A DNA stretch of 59,149 bases from Pseudomonadota bacterium (GTDB taxonomy: Bacteria > Desulfobacterota > Binatia > Binatales > Binataceae). The stretch is taken from contig JAJPJA010000035.1 of NCBI GenBank assembly GCA_021324455.1, positions 1 to 59,149 on the forward strand. Direction: 5' to 3'. The stretch's first letter is position 1. Every line of letters begins with the position of its first letter. A model generated the notes under the pieces. That model worked only from the letters and a program-made list of their open reading frames with translations. It was not told the DNA's origin and did no database searches. This document shows positions 41,819 to 50,401 of the stretch, one piece after another. Both the position numbers and the translations under genes were made by a program.

Positions 41819-42925
41819 ATGCCGGACCTCGCGATTGTCTCCGCCGATTCGCACATAATCGAACCCGCCGACCTGTGGACCGCGCGCATGCCGCGGGCGC
41901 TGCGCGAGCGCGCGCCGCGGGTCGTGCGCCAGGACTTTCACGGCCGCCCCTCCGACGTGTTCGTTGCCGAGGGACTGGTGCCGTTTCCGGTCTCGGGGTT
42001 CGCCGTGGCCGGCTTCGATCCCAGCGAGTTTCCCGACCGCATGACGCGCGGGTACGCCGGCGTGCGGCCCGGCGCGTGGGATCCGGCGCTGCGGCTGGCC
42101 GACCAGGAGCGCGACGGCGTTGCCGGCGAGGTGCTGTACCCGAGCCTCGCGATGACGCTGTTCCAGCTCGAGGACGCGCAGCTGCGCCGCGCCAGCTTTT
42201 GCGCCTACAACGACTGGCTGGCGGATTACTGCGCGCACAGCCCGCGCCGCCTGGCCGGTGTCGCAATGATATCGCTGGACGATCCGGCGCAGGCCGCCGA
42301 CGATTTGGCTGAAGCGGTGGGGAAGGGCTTGCGCGGCGCCATGATATGGGGCGACGCGCCGGCCGAGCGGCCCTACGGCGACCGCGCCTACGACGTGTTC
42401 TGGGCCGCGGCGGCGGACCTGGCGGTGCCGCTCAGCTTCCACATCCTGACCGAGCGCCGCAGCGCCAACTGGAAGACCACGGTGATGCGCTATTACCCGC
42501 TGCTGCATCACGCAATCCAGCGCACGCTGTCGGAGTTGATCCTGACCGGCGTGCTGGAGCGGTTTGCGCGGCTTCAGATCGTATCGGTGGAAAATGACGT
42601 CGGATGGATCGCGCACTTCATCCAGCGCCTGGACCACAGCTACGAGAAATACCGCTATCTCGAACCGCAGGGGGCAATTCCCAATCCGCCCGGCTTTTAT
42701 TTCCGCCGCCAGATTCGCGCCACTTTCCAGGACGACGTAATCGGGGTGCGCACGCGCGACGCGATCGGCGCCGACAACCTGATGTGGGCCTCGGACTTTC
42801 CCCATTCCGATTCCACCTGGCCGCATTCGCGCGAAGTGATCGCGCGCGACTTCGCCGGCGTACCGCTGCCGGAGCTGCGCAAGATGGTGTTCGAGACCGC
42901 GGCCGGACTGTACCGGCTGGGCTGA
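41819..42925 (+). CDS. Amidohydrolase-2 family protein (ACMSD-like)
   Basis: This is a 368-aa TIM-barrel metal-dependent hydrolase or decarboxylase. The first motif is IVSADSHIIEPADLW. It is followed by YNDWLADYCAHSPRRLAGVAMI, a helical region with VSVENDVGWIAHF, and a complete C-terminal motif LMWASDFPHSDSTWP with the conserved Asp and His. The ATG follows AAAGGAGGG. It is the first gene of a four-gene operon (gaps of 15, 18 and 28 bp) driven through three operator palindromes. It may decarboxylate or hydrolyse a ring-cleavage product made by the neighbouring monooxygenases. Confidence 0.9.
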   Translation: MPDLAIVSADSHIIEPADLWTARMPRALRERAPRVVRQDFHGRPSDVFVAEGLVPFPVSGFAVAGFDPSEFPDRMTRGYAGVRPGAWDPALRLADQERDGVAGEVLYPSLAMTLFQLEDAQLRRASFCAYNDWLADYCAHSPRRLAGVAMISLDDPAQAADDLAEAVGKGLRGAMIWGDAPAERPYGDRAYDVFWAAAADLAVPLSFHILTERRSANWKTTVMRYYPLLHHAIQRTLSELILTGVLERFARLQIVSVENDVGWIAHFIQRLDHSYEKYRYLEPQGAIPNPPGFYFRRQIRATFQDDVIGVRTRDAIGADNLMWASDFPHSDSTWPHSREVIARDFAGVPLPELRKMVFETAAGLYRLG

Positions 42926-42940
42926 AGAAGGAGACCGCAG

Positions 42941-43753
42941 GTGGAAAATACCCCGACCTCGGCGGCGGGCCGTGAATGGGTCGAGGATCGAATCCGCGTC
43001 GGCGACCTCGACCTGGAGATTGTCAGGGGCGGCAGCGGCCGGCCGCTGCTGGTGCTGCATGAGGAGCTGGGCTACCCGGGATGGATGCGCTGGCAGACGG
43101 CGCTGGTGCGCGACCGCACGCTGCTTATCCCGATGCATCCGGGATTCGGCCGCACCGCGCGGCTGGACTGGATCACCAGCGTGCGCGATCTGTCCGCGTT
43201 TTACGGCCGCGTGCTGCGCGAAAACCGGCTGGCGCCGCTTGACGTGATCGGATTTTCTCTGGGCGGATGGATTGCGGCGGAGATGGCGGTGGACAACCCG
43301 GCGCAGTTCCGCCGCATGATTTTGGTCGGCGCGGCAGGCGTGCGGCCGCCGCAGGGTGAAATCTTCGACCTCTACAATGTCACCGTCAACGCCTATCTGC
43401 GCGCCAGTGTGGCCGATCCCGAATCGACCCCGGAATTCGACCGCCTGTTCGCCGCCGACGATCCGCTCCAGCGGATGGAGGCGTGGGAAGAGGCGCGCAT
43501 CCAGACCGCACGTTTGGCCTGGAAACCATACATGTACAATCCCAGCCTGCCGCATCTGCTGCAGGGCGTGCGCGGCCTGCCGACCGAGTTGATATGGGGT
43601 AGCGAGGATCGGGTGGTGCCGCTGAGCGCCGCCCGCGCCTATCAAGGCGCGATCGCCGGTTCGCAACTGCGAATTATCGCCGCCGCCGGGCATCGCCCCG
43701 AGATCGAAAATCCCGCGCAGTTCGTAAACCTCGTACGCCAATTTCTGGACTGA
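42941..43753 (+). CDS. Alpha/beta hydrolase
   Basis: This 270-aa alpha/beta hydrolase starts at GTG 42941 with AAGGAG upstream. The oxyanion region is LLVLHEELGYPGWMRW, where a Glu-Glu replaces the usual Gly pair. The nucleophile elbow is IGFSLGGWIAAE, the acid is in WGSEDRVVPL, and the His is in AAAGHRPEIENP. It resembles C-C bond hydrolases of meta-cleavage pathways or simple esterases. It is the second gene of the operator-controlled operon. Confidence 0.9.
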   Translation: MENTPTSAAGREWVEDRIRVGDLDLEIVRGGSGRPLLVLHEELGYPGWMRWQTALVRDRTLLIPMHPGFGRTARLDWITSVRDLSAFYGRVLRENRLAPLDVIGFSLGGWIAAEMAVDNPAQFRRMILVGAAGVRPPQGEIFDLYNVTVNAYLRASVADPESTPEFDRLFAADDPLQRMEAWEEARIQTARLAWKPYMYNPSLPHLLQGVRGLPTELIWGSEDRVVPLSAARAYQGAIAGSQLRIIAAAGHRPEIENPAQFVNLVRQFLD

Positions 43754-43771
43754 GAGGGAGAATCGAAACCC

Positions 43772-45064
43772 ATGATGATCATGTACTTCTCCGAACGGCC
43801 CTATTTGGGCGGCCTGCCCGAAGAGGAAATCGTGCGGCGGCGCAGCTTCTTCGGCCTGCCCAATACCTACTTCGACGCCAATCACGGGGCGCGGCTGCTC
43901 AACGAATACATCGACGAGAAGGTCTACGCCGAAGAACTCGGGTTCGACGCCCTGGCCCTCAACGAGCATCACGGCACGCCGTTCTGCATGGTCGCGGTGA
44001 TGAACGTCGAGGCGGCGGTGCTGGCCCGGCTCACCAACAAGGCCAGGATCGTGCTGGTGGGCAATCCGCTGCCGGTGGTCGGTAATCCGCTGCGCCTGGC
44101 CGAAGAGTTGGCGATGATCGACATGATCTCCGGCGGCCGGCTGGTTTCCGGATGGATTCGCGGCACCGGATGCGAAACCATCTTCAATTCGGCCAACCCC
44201 GCCTACAACCGCGAGATGCTCAACGAGGCGCACGAGCTGATCATCAGGGCGTGGACGCAGCCGGGTCCGTTTCGTTTCGAGGGCAAGCATTTCCATTACC
44301 GTTTCGTCTGTCCGTGGGTGCTGCCGGTGCAGAAGCCGCATCCGCCAATCTGGATTCCGGGCATCTTCAGTCCCGAGTCGGTGATCTTCGCGGCGCGCAA
44401 CCGCTATCCGTACGTGGCGCTCTCCACCGGTTTGGAGTCCACGATCCAGATGTGGAACCTGTACGCGCAGACCGCCGCCGAGCAGGGCTATCAGGCCGGT
44501 CCCGAATGCTTCGGCTACCAGCAGAAGGTGTTCGTGGCCGAGACCGAGGAGAAGGCCGAGGAGCTGGGGCGCATGGATATGTTCGGCGGCAACTGGATGA
44601 ACTACGGCCGGCCCGAATGGATGTTTCCGCCCGGCTACAACTCCAGAGAAGTCAACCGCCGGATGGCGCAGGCGGCCACCAGTTTGGTGCGCAACGTTCC
44701 AATCCCGGAGGAGTTCAAGGTCGAGGACGAGCTGCGCAAGTATCACGGCCCGGACTACGACGCCGCGCGGCGCAGCGAGATGCTGATGGTGGGCACGCCC
44801 AAAACCATCATTCCGCGCCTGCGCCGTCTGATGCGCATCATCCGTCCGGGAGTCCTGGGTTTCTGCCAGAATGACGGACCAATCGGCCGCCAGGCGCGGC
44901 TTACGAGCATGCGGCTGCTGGCCCGGGAAGTGATCCCCGCGCTCAAGGAAACGGCGCGGGAACTGGGGCTTCAGGATCCGTTGGAGCGGCGAATCGGTGA
45001 ACGGCCGCTGCCTTCGTCGGGCAAACCCGAACCGGTGGCATCGGTTGAAGAACTGGCTTCCTGA
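43772..45064 (+). CDS. LLM-class flavin-dependent oxidoreductase
   Basis: This 430-aa luciferase-like monooxygenase is longer than the other three in the window. Motifs include FDALALNEHHGTPF, ARIVLVGNPLPVVGNPLRLAEELAMID (read as consecutive segments), GGRLVSGWIRGTG and PPIWIPGIFSPES. The extra C-terminal 60 residues look poorly ordered (LPSSGKPEPVASVEELAS). It is the third gene of the operon. With its own distant relative at 40001-40882 it could supply successive oxidation steps. Confidence 0.9.
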   Translation: MMIMYFSERPYLGGLPEEEIVRRRSFFGLPNTYFDANHGARLLNEYIDEKVYAEELGFDALALNEHHGTPFCMVAVMNVEAAVLARLTNKARIVLVGNPLPVVGNPLRLAEELAMIDMISGGRLVSGWIRGTGCETIFNSANPAYNREMLNEAHELIIRAWTQPGPFRFEGKHFHYRFVCPWVLPVQKPHPPIWIPGIFSPESVIFAARNRYPYVALSTGLESTIQMWNLYAQTAAEQGYQAGPECFGYQQKVFVAETEEKAEELGRMDMFGGNWMNYGRPEWMFPPGYNSREVNRRMAQAATSLVRNVPIPEEFKVEDELRKYHGPDYDAARRSEMLMVGTPKTIIPRLRRLMRIIRPGVLGFCQNDGPIGRQARLTSMRLLAREVIPALKETARELGLQDPLERRIGERPLPSSGKPEPVASVEELAS

Positions 45065-45092
45065 AAATCGCAAGCGGCAAAGGAGCACGGCG

Positions 45093-46442
45093 ATGAATCG
45101 ATCAATTGTCCGCCTGGCATGGGTTCCAGCTCTGATGTATGCGGTCTGCTTTACGGCCGCGGCGGCGCAGGCGCTGAATTTCGACCAGCGCAACTTCAAG
45201 CAACTGGCCGATATCGACTCGACCGCCGGCATCCCGCCCGGCACCACAATCACGGTCCGCAACTGGACCCAATACCGGCAGTTCATGCCGGTCTGGATGC
45301 AGGCGGCGTTCAGCGGCGAATACGCCGCCCATATCGGCGCCGGTCCCGAGTTCGCGATCGTGGTCGAGCCCAGCGTGCATTATCCGCTGCCGCGGAAATT
45401 CGCCGAGGACAGCGAGAAATTCGCCAACACGACCAAACTCGTACCGCTGCCCGACGGCGGCTTCAGCTGGAGCGGCTATGTCGCCGGTCTGCCGTTTCCC
45501 AATCCGGCGCAGCCGCATATGGGGATGAAGATTCTGTATAACACCTGGTCGAAATTCCTGCCGTGGGCGGTGCATTTCTGGTCCGACGGCGCGCTGATCG
45601 ACCGTTTCGGAAATCGCAGCTTTCAGCGCGTGGATGCGGGATGGTATCGGACCTCGCACATCAGCTATCCGGGTATCGCGCCGGATTTCAGTTTCGCCCC
45701 GGGCATCCTGTATAGCACGCGCTTCATGGTCGATTTTCCCGAGCAGTCGAAATACACCACCGAAATGACGCTGCAGACCGACGACCCGACCCGGCTCCAG
45801 GAGGTATACGTCTTTCTGCCCGCCATCCGGCGATCGCTGCGGCTGTCCAGCGCGGCGCATTGCGCGCCCGTGCTCGGCACTGACTATGTCCAGGATGACA
45901 ATTCATGGCTGCCGAGCAATTATCAGGTCGAATTTCTGGGCGAGAAGAAGCTGCTGCAAATCGTACCCGACCCCGATCCGAACAAGGGCTACAAAATCGC
46001 GAACTGGATCGGGATGACCAACGACGGGCACTGGGACGACTTCCCCGGATGGCCCAAGGCGGGGACCGGCGCCGCCCACTGGATGCTGCGCAACTTCTAT
46101 ATACTCGATCTCACCTGGCTTCCGGCCAAGGGAGCTTATTGTTTTTCACACCGCATCTACTACATCGACGCGGACAGCTGGATGAACGTGATGAACGAGA
46201 GCTACGATCGCGACGGCAAGTTGTGGAAGCTGCTATGGAACGGCTTTCCGCCGCTGCCCTATCGCGGTCAGCGCACGATGGTCTATGGAACTTCCATCTC
46301 CACCATGGGAATCGATTTCCAGAATACGCATGCCAGTACCGCGATTAGTCAGGCCCCCAGTTTCGAAAACGACGTGCCGATTCAGTATCGGAACATGGCG
46401 GTAGTAACTTCGCCGAGCGGGCTGGCCCAGATTATGAAATAG
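45093..46442 (+). CDS. DUF1329 family exported protein
   Basis: This 449-aa exported protein has a signal peptide (RLAWVPALMYAVCFTAAAAQA) and family traits of DUF1329: ALNFDQRNFKQLADI, GFSWSGYVAGLPFPNP, TEMTLQTDDPTRLQEVYVF split over two strands, and WLPAKGAYCFSHRIYYID. DUF1329 proteins have a LolB-like fold and are commonly found with RND exporters and DUF1302 proteins in clusters for hydrophobic compounds. Neither partner is adjacent here. The ATG at 45093 follows AAAGGAG. As last gene of the operon it suggests envelope handling of the substrate. Confidence 0.86.
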   Translation: MNRSIVRLAWVPALMYAVCFTAAAAQALNFDQRNFKQLADIDSTAGIPPGTTITVRNWTQYRQFMPVWMQAAFSGEYAAHIGAGPEFAIVVEPSVHYPLPRKFAEDSEKFANTTKLVPLPDGGFSWSGYVAGLPFPNPAQPHMGMKILYNTWSKFLPWAVHFWSDGALIDRFGNRSFQRVDAGWYRTSHISYPGIAPDFSFAPGILYSTRFMVDFPEQSKYTTEMTLQTDDPTRLQEVYVFLPAIRRSLRLSSAAHCAPVLGTDYVQDDNSWLPSNYQVEFLGEKKLLQIVPDPDPNKGYKIANWIGMTNDGHWDDFPGWPKAGTGAAHWMLRNFYILDLTWLPAKGAYCFSHRIYYIDADSWMNVMNESYDRDGKLWKLLWNGFPPLPYRGQRTMVYGTSISTMGIDFQNTHASTAISQAPSFENDVPIQYRNMAVVTSPSGLAQIMK

Positions 46443-46523
46443 CCGGAAGATTTGATTCGGCGCCGATACGATATACATCGCGGCGCGATGCATGCTGTCC
46501 GAACACAGTTGTGGCGTGAATGA

Positions 46524-47960
46524 CTATCTTACGCCCTCTCCCTTTGCCCCGGTGGAGAGGGCGAGGCCGGCTTCGGCCAGCGCCGGGCGGCGTGAACGCC
46601 ATTGCGTTGCTTTTTCAAAGGCGTGGGCGGCGCGCAGCAGTGTTGCTTCTTCAAACGGCTTGCCGGCCAGTTGAATCGCCACCGGCAGACCGCCGCCGCC
46701 GAAACCCGAGCAGATCGAAATCGCCGGCTGCCCGGTGACGTTGAAAGGAACGGTGAAGCTGGGTTTATCCAGGATGCCCCACTTGGGCACGGCGTCGATG
46801 CGCGGGGCTTCGGCCGGCTGACATGCGGTGAGAACCAGATCCACCTCCTTCATCGCCGCCGCCGTTGCCAGCGACAGCTGGCGCCGCCGCCGCATCAGCT
46901 GCTGATAGTCAGCCGCGCTGAGCAGTGCGCCCAGCGCCACCCGATCGCGCAGCATCGCGCAGTATTTCTCGAATCCCGACTGCATCCAATGCTCATGCAC
47001 GGCGAAAGCTTCGGCGAGCAGAATCAGCCATCCGCAGTCGGAGTAGTCCTGCAGCGGCGCCAGCCGGACTTCGGCGATGCGCGCGCCCAGAGCGTGGAAC
47101 ACCTCGATCGCCTGCGCGATGCCCTGCTGCGTCGCAGCGCTGGCCGGGTGATCGGTTTCATGGAAATGGCGCACCACCCCGATGCGCATCCCGGCAATGC
47201 CGTCGTTGAGCGCGGTGAGGTAATCCGGCGCCGCGCGTCCGGCGCTGGCCGGATCGGCCTCGTCGGGCCCCGCCATGGCAAACAGCAGCATCGCGCAATC
47301 CTCCGCCGTCCAGGCCAGCGGCCCGGCGTGATCCATGCTGAAGGCCAGCGGCAGAACGCCGGCGCGGCTGCATAGGCCGTAGGTGGGTTTGATGCCGGTG
47401 ATGCCGCACAAAGCGGCGGGACTGCGAATCGAGCCGCCGGTATCGGATCCGGTGCCGCCCAAAATCAGCCCGGCCGCGACCGCGGCGCCGGTGCCCGAGG
47501 AGGAGCCGCCGGTGAAGTGTTCCGGATTCCACGGATTGCGCGCGGGCGGCCACGGCAAATCGAAGGCGGGTCCGCCGAAAGCGAATTCATGCGTCGCCAG
47601 CTTGCCCATCAGCACGCATCCGGCCTGCGCCAGTTTGCGCACGACCGCGGCGTCGCGGGTTGGGACGTAGCCGCGCAGATGCTGCGAATGCGCCGTGGTG
47701 GGGATGCCGGCGGTGCAGTAGATGTCCTTGTGGGCAATCGGAATACCGTCAAGCGGGCCGCGCAGTGAGCCGGCCATCTGCCGCGCTTGCGCGGCGCGTG
47801 CGTCGGACAGGGCGCGTTCCTCGGTTACGGTAATGAAGCTGTGCAGGACCGGATCGAGGCGGCGGATGCGCGCAAGGCAGTGTTGCGTCAACTCGAGGGG
47901 AGAAATCGTGCGCGCCGCGATCAGACGGGCGGCTTGCGCAATGGTGAGGAATTCATCCAT
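46524..47960 (-). CDS. Amidase signature family protein (AtzE/GatA-like)
   Basis: This 478-aa amidase carries the Ser-cisSer-Lys triad: Lys in IPIAHKDIYC, cis-Ser in GGSSSGTGAAVAAG and nucleophile Ser in GSDTGGSIRSPAALCG. The start ATG at 47960 overlaps the stop of a small AtzG-like gene by one base (TGATG). That arrangement matches AtzG-AtzE, where the small subunit supports the amidase. The last 10 or so residues (STGAKGEGVR) come from a palindromic repeat at 46532-46563, so the C-terminus seems to be read through that element. Confidence 0.9.
   Translation of the reverse strand: MDEFLTIAQAARLIAARTISPLELTQHCLARIRRLDPVLHSFITVTEERALSDARAAQARQMAGSLRGPLDGIPIAHKDIYCTAGIPTTAHSQHLRGYVPTRDAAVVRKLAQAGCVLMGKLATHEFAFGGPAFDLPWPPARNPWNPEHFTGGSSSGTGAAVAAGLILGGTGSDTGGSIRSPAALCGITGIKPTYGLCSRAGVLPLAFSMDHAGPLAWTAEDCAMLLFAMAGPDEADPASAGRAAPDYLTALNDGIAGMRIGVVRHFHETDHPASAATQQGIAQAIEVFHALGARIAEVRLAPLQDYSDCGWLILLAEAFAVHEHWMQSGFEKYCAMLRDRVALGALLSAADYQQLMRRRRQLSLATAAAMKEVDLVLTACQPAEAPRIDAVPKWGILDKPSFTVPFNVTGQPAISICSGFGGGGLPVAIQLAGKPFEEATLLRAAHAFEKATQWRSRRPALAEAGLALSTGAKGEGVR
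46532..46563. repeat. Palindromic element with a 10-bp stem at the amidase 3' end
   Basis: CGCCCTCTCC and GGAGAGGGCG form a perfect 10-bp stem around a 12-nt loop. Elements of this look are dispersed in many GC-rich genomes. Here it lies inside the final codons of the amidase, facing the end of the DUF1329 gene, and might also stop transcription from that side. Confidence 0.5.
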
Positions 47961-48151
47961 CAGGAAAATTTCACCGGCTTGAAAATCGTCGCGGGTTCGG
48001 CGTCGCGCGGCGGCGCCGGAGTGCGGATGCGGTCGAGCATTGCCTCGACTTTTTCCCACGCCGCGTAGAGTTCGGTTATCCGCGCGCGGTTTAAATCAAG
48101 TCCGGCGCGGCGGACCGCAGCGGTGAAATCCTCAATCGGGATTCTTGCCAT
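47960..48151 (-). CDS. AtzG-like (DUF4089/GatC-like) small amidase subunit
   Basis: This 63-aa protein has a helical stretch (ITELYAAWEKVEAMLDRI) and a C-terminal tail PRDAEPATIFKPVKF, which resembles the EPAPVFRP ending of DUF4089/AtzG proteins. It is translationally coupled to the amidase through TGATG. Such subunits wrap the amidase and are needed for its stability. The gene lies 10 bp behind the phosphohydrolase gene, so all three are probably co-transcribed. Confidence 0.75.
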   Translation of the reverse strand: MARIPIEDFTAAVRRAGLDLNRARITELYAAWEKVEAMLDRIRTPAPPRDAEPATIFKPVKFS

Positions 48152-48161
48152 AAAACATCGC

Positions 48162-49547
48162 TTACACCCAGCAACGCCCGATCATGCCCGGGTTCGGTTC
48201 GTAGCCCATCAGGCGCAAGGCCGTCGGGGCCACGTCGTAAAGCCGGCGTCCTTCGACCCGCCCGCGCGTGCCGGCCGAACGCGAGCCGCGCTCATCCATT
48301 ATGAAGATGCCGTTGTAGTCGTGGTTGGCGTCGTCGGGGCCGGTGTCGTTCTCATAGGTCAGAATGGCGCGCAGGCCGACGCTGCCCACCGAGCGCCAGT
48401 TGAGGTCGCCGAAATAGACAATCAGGTCGGGCGCGACGCCGCCGACCTCCCGATAAATGTCCTGCGGGCGCAGCGCGCGGGTGCCCAGCGCGCGGCCCCG
48501 CTCATCGCTGATCGATTCCAGTTCGCGCGCCAGTTGGGTGCGCACCGGTTCGTAATCGGCTGGCGCGATGGTGCCCTGCGGCTCGCGTCCGCGCACGTTC
48601 ATGAAGATGCGCGCGTAATAGCCGCCGTCGCCCCAGGCGCGGGTCCGGTCCCAATCGATCGCGGCGGCGGTAATCGGGGTCGGCTTGTCCGGATACTGCT
48701 TGAGCTTCAAATAGCCGCGCTCGATCAACCATTCGTTGACGCAGACGCCGCCTTCCATCGACTTGGCGCCATGGTCCGACACAACCATAACGGCGCAATC
48801 CGAGGGCAGCAGGGCAATCAGTTCGCCCACTTCGCGATCGACCGCGCGGTAATATTCGCGGATTGAGTCCTCCAGCGGATTTCCCGGAACATAGTTGCGG
48901 TTGGCCGGATCCATGAAACGCCAGAAGCCGTGATGCACGCGGTCGACGCCCATTTCGACCATCATGAAGAACTGCCACGGCTGGGTCTTCAGCAGATGGC
49001 GGGCGACCTTGAAATGCTTGGCGGTCTTGTCATGGATGCGGTCGAGCAGCGCGCGTTTGTCCTCGGTGCGGAAGTCCTCGACGTCGAGCACGTAGCCGCC
49101 GCTCACCTGCTCTACAATTTGTTTCAGTTCGGGCGGATGCGTGTACTGGCTTCTGGTGGAAGGGGTAAGGAAGCAACTGACCATCGCGCCTTTGACCGGG
49201 GTTACCGGATAAGTCTGGGGCACGCCGTGAACGATTACGTCGTGGCCCGCATGCGACAGGATCTCCCACAACCGCGGCACGCGAACGGCGCGCGAATCGG
49301 CGATCTGGTAGCCGTCGTAGCTGTAGTCGCGGCGGTTGCGGAAACCGTAGAAGCCGAGTTGACCGGCGTCGCGGCTGGCGGTCATGCACGACCATGCCGG
49401 AACCGTGATCGGCGGGTCGCAACTGGTCAGCGGACCCCATGAACCGGCGTGCATGAGGCGGCGCAAATTCGGCAGATCGGCGGCAAAACGGTCGAAGACC
49501 AGGGCTGGCGCCGCGCAGTCCAGTCCGATAATCGCAAGACGTTTCAT
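48162..49547 (-). CDS. Alkaline-phosphatase-superfamily phosphohydrolase
   Basis: This 461-aa protein is of the predicted type I phosphodiesterase/nucleotide pyrophosphatase group. The N-terminal metal Asp is in LAIIGLDCAAP, the nucleophile Thr in PPITVPAWSCMTA, metal His and Asp residues in MGVDRVHHGFW, and the VVSDHGAKSMEGG motif is clear. The substrate is unknown; members act on phosphodiesters or phosphonates. ATG at 49547 begins directly before the first catalytic strand; no strong ribosome site is seen. It is first gene of an operon with the amidase pair. A paralogue lies across a gene-poor gap at 50402. Confidence 0.88.
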   Translation of the reverse strand: MKRLAIIGLDCAAPALVFDRFAADLPNLRRLMHAGSWGPLTSCDPPITVPAWSCMTASRDAGQLGFYGFRNRRDYSYDGYQIADSRAVRVPRLWEILSHAGHDVIVHGVPQTYPVTPVKGAMVSCFLTPSTRSQYTHPPELKQIVEQVSGGYVLDVEDFRTEDKRALLDRIHDKTAKHFKVARHLLKTQPWQFFMMVEMGVDRVHHGFWRFMDPANRNYVPGNPLEDSIREYYRAVDREVGELIALLPSDCAVMVVSDHGAKSMEGGVCVNEWLIERGYLKLKQYPDKPTPITAAAIDWDRTRAWGDGGYYARIFMNVRGREPQGTIAPADYEPVRTQLARELESISDERGRALGTRALRPQDIYREVGGVAPDLIVYFGDLNWRSVGSVGLRAILTYENDTGPDDANHDYNGIFIMDERGSRSAGTRGRVEGRRLYDVAPTALRLMGYEPNPGMIGRCWV

Positions 49548-50401
49548 CGCCCAAAGGTTTACAGGGCGAGGGCGGGCGCGCAAGCGGATGGGGGTGGGAT
49601 TACAGGAATCGGCATAGCCGCTCTTGTCCACACCAGGGCGGTTTGTGCTAACCTGCCGCGCCCATGGACGTTGTCATCGGCGCGATCGTCCGGGGGCGCC
49701 TGGTAAAACTCAGGCTGAACTGTCGCGATTGGTTGGCGTCCGGCGCATCGGAATGAATGCAGAGGTGCCTGCTTTCTATCCTACGAAAAGTAGCAAAGGT
49801 GACTCTTTCGGGGGCATCTCAGGCCGATTGTGTTGAAATGCGTCATCGGAGTAGAAGATCGAGGCGCGTTTTTGGCGAAAGTCGCGGGTCACGCGGCGGT
49901 TGGCATTATTCGTGCGTAACCACTGCCCCGAACTGACGCGATTTGGAGAACCCGATTCATGCCTGAGGACATTTTGATTCCGATTCTCGACGACGACGGG
50001 GCTGAGGACGGCCTGGACAATTTCGACAGTTTGGCCTGGCAGCTCGCGATCGTGCTGTGCCGGCGATGCTGGCGTCCGTGGTGGATGCACGGTCATGGTC
50101 CGTTTCGGACTTTGATCGATCGTCCCACTGTCCATCTCTTCGACGCGCTCTGAGACCCTGAACCGCTCTGCCCCCGCCTTTTTCCATCAGCCGTTTCCTG
50201 ACGCGGTTCGGGTTCGGCTGCCGCAGCGCGGCCCAACCGCGGCGCCGGAGCGGATCGGTCGGGGCGCGGAGGTGTGGACAGGCCGCTTTGCGCCGCGCCG
50301 ATCGTCTTGACCCGCGTTCCAAGTCGGACCACAGTTTTTAGGATTCGCCCGCGTTCCAGCCAAAGGAGCGCCGGGCGCGGGAGGACTGCGCGCAAAGCCG
50401 C
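49548..50401. other. Gene-poor island between divergent phosphohydrolase genes
   Basis: These 854 bp separate two divergent paralogous genes. I see one possible small coding frame (49959-50153), no tRNA or riboswitch that I can recognise, and no mobile-element ends. The stretch may hold promoters for both directions, or a decayed gene. Confidence 0.5.
49959..50153 (+). CDS. Possible small protein of unknown function
   Basis: A 64-codon frame begins with ATG preceded by TTGGAGA at about 9 bp. The product starts acidic (MPEDILIPILDDDGAED) and ends with a Trp- and Cys-containing basic part (CRRCWRPWWMHGHGP). I do not recognise a family. It could be a real small protein, a decayed gene or chance. 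Confidence 0.25.
   Translation: MPEDILIPILDDDGAEDGLDNFDSLAWQLAIVLCRRCWRPWWMHGHGPFRTLIDRPTVHLFDAL

Noticed and set aside
41756..45286. A very long open frame (1176 codons) on the minus strand opposite the operator-controlled operon
   Set aside because: It is the antisense of four well-recognised genes with ribosome sites. Long antisense frames are expected at this GC content, and the translation has no recognisable domain.
50154..50401. tRNA or structured RNA in the gene-poor island
   Set aside because: No T-loop (GGTTCRANNCC) or cloverleaf arms could be found by eye on either strand.
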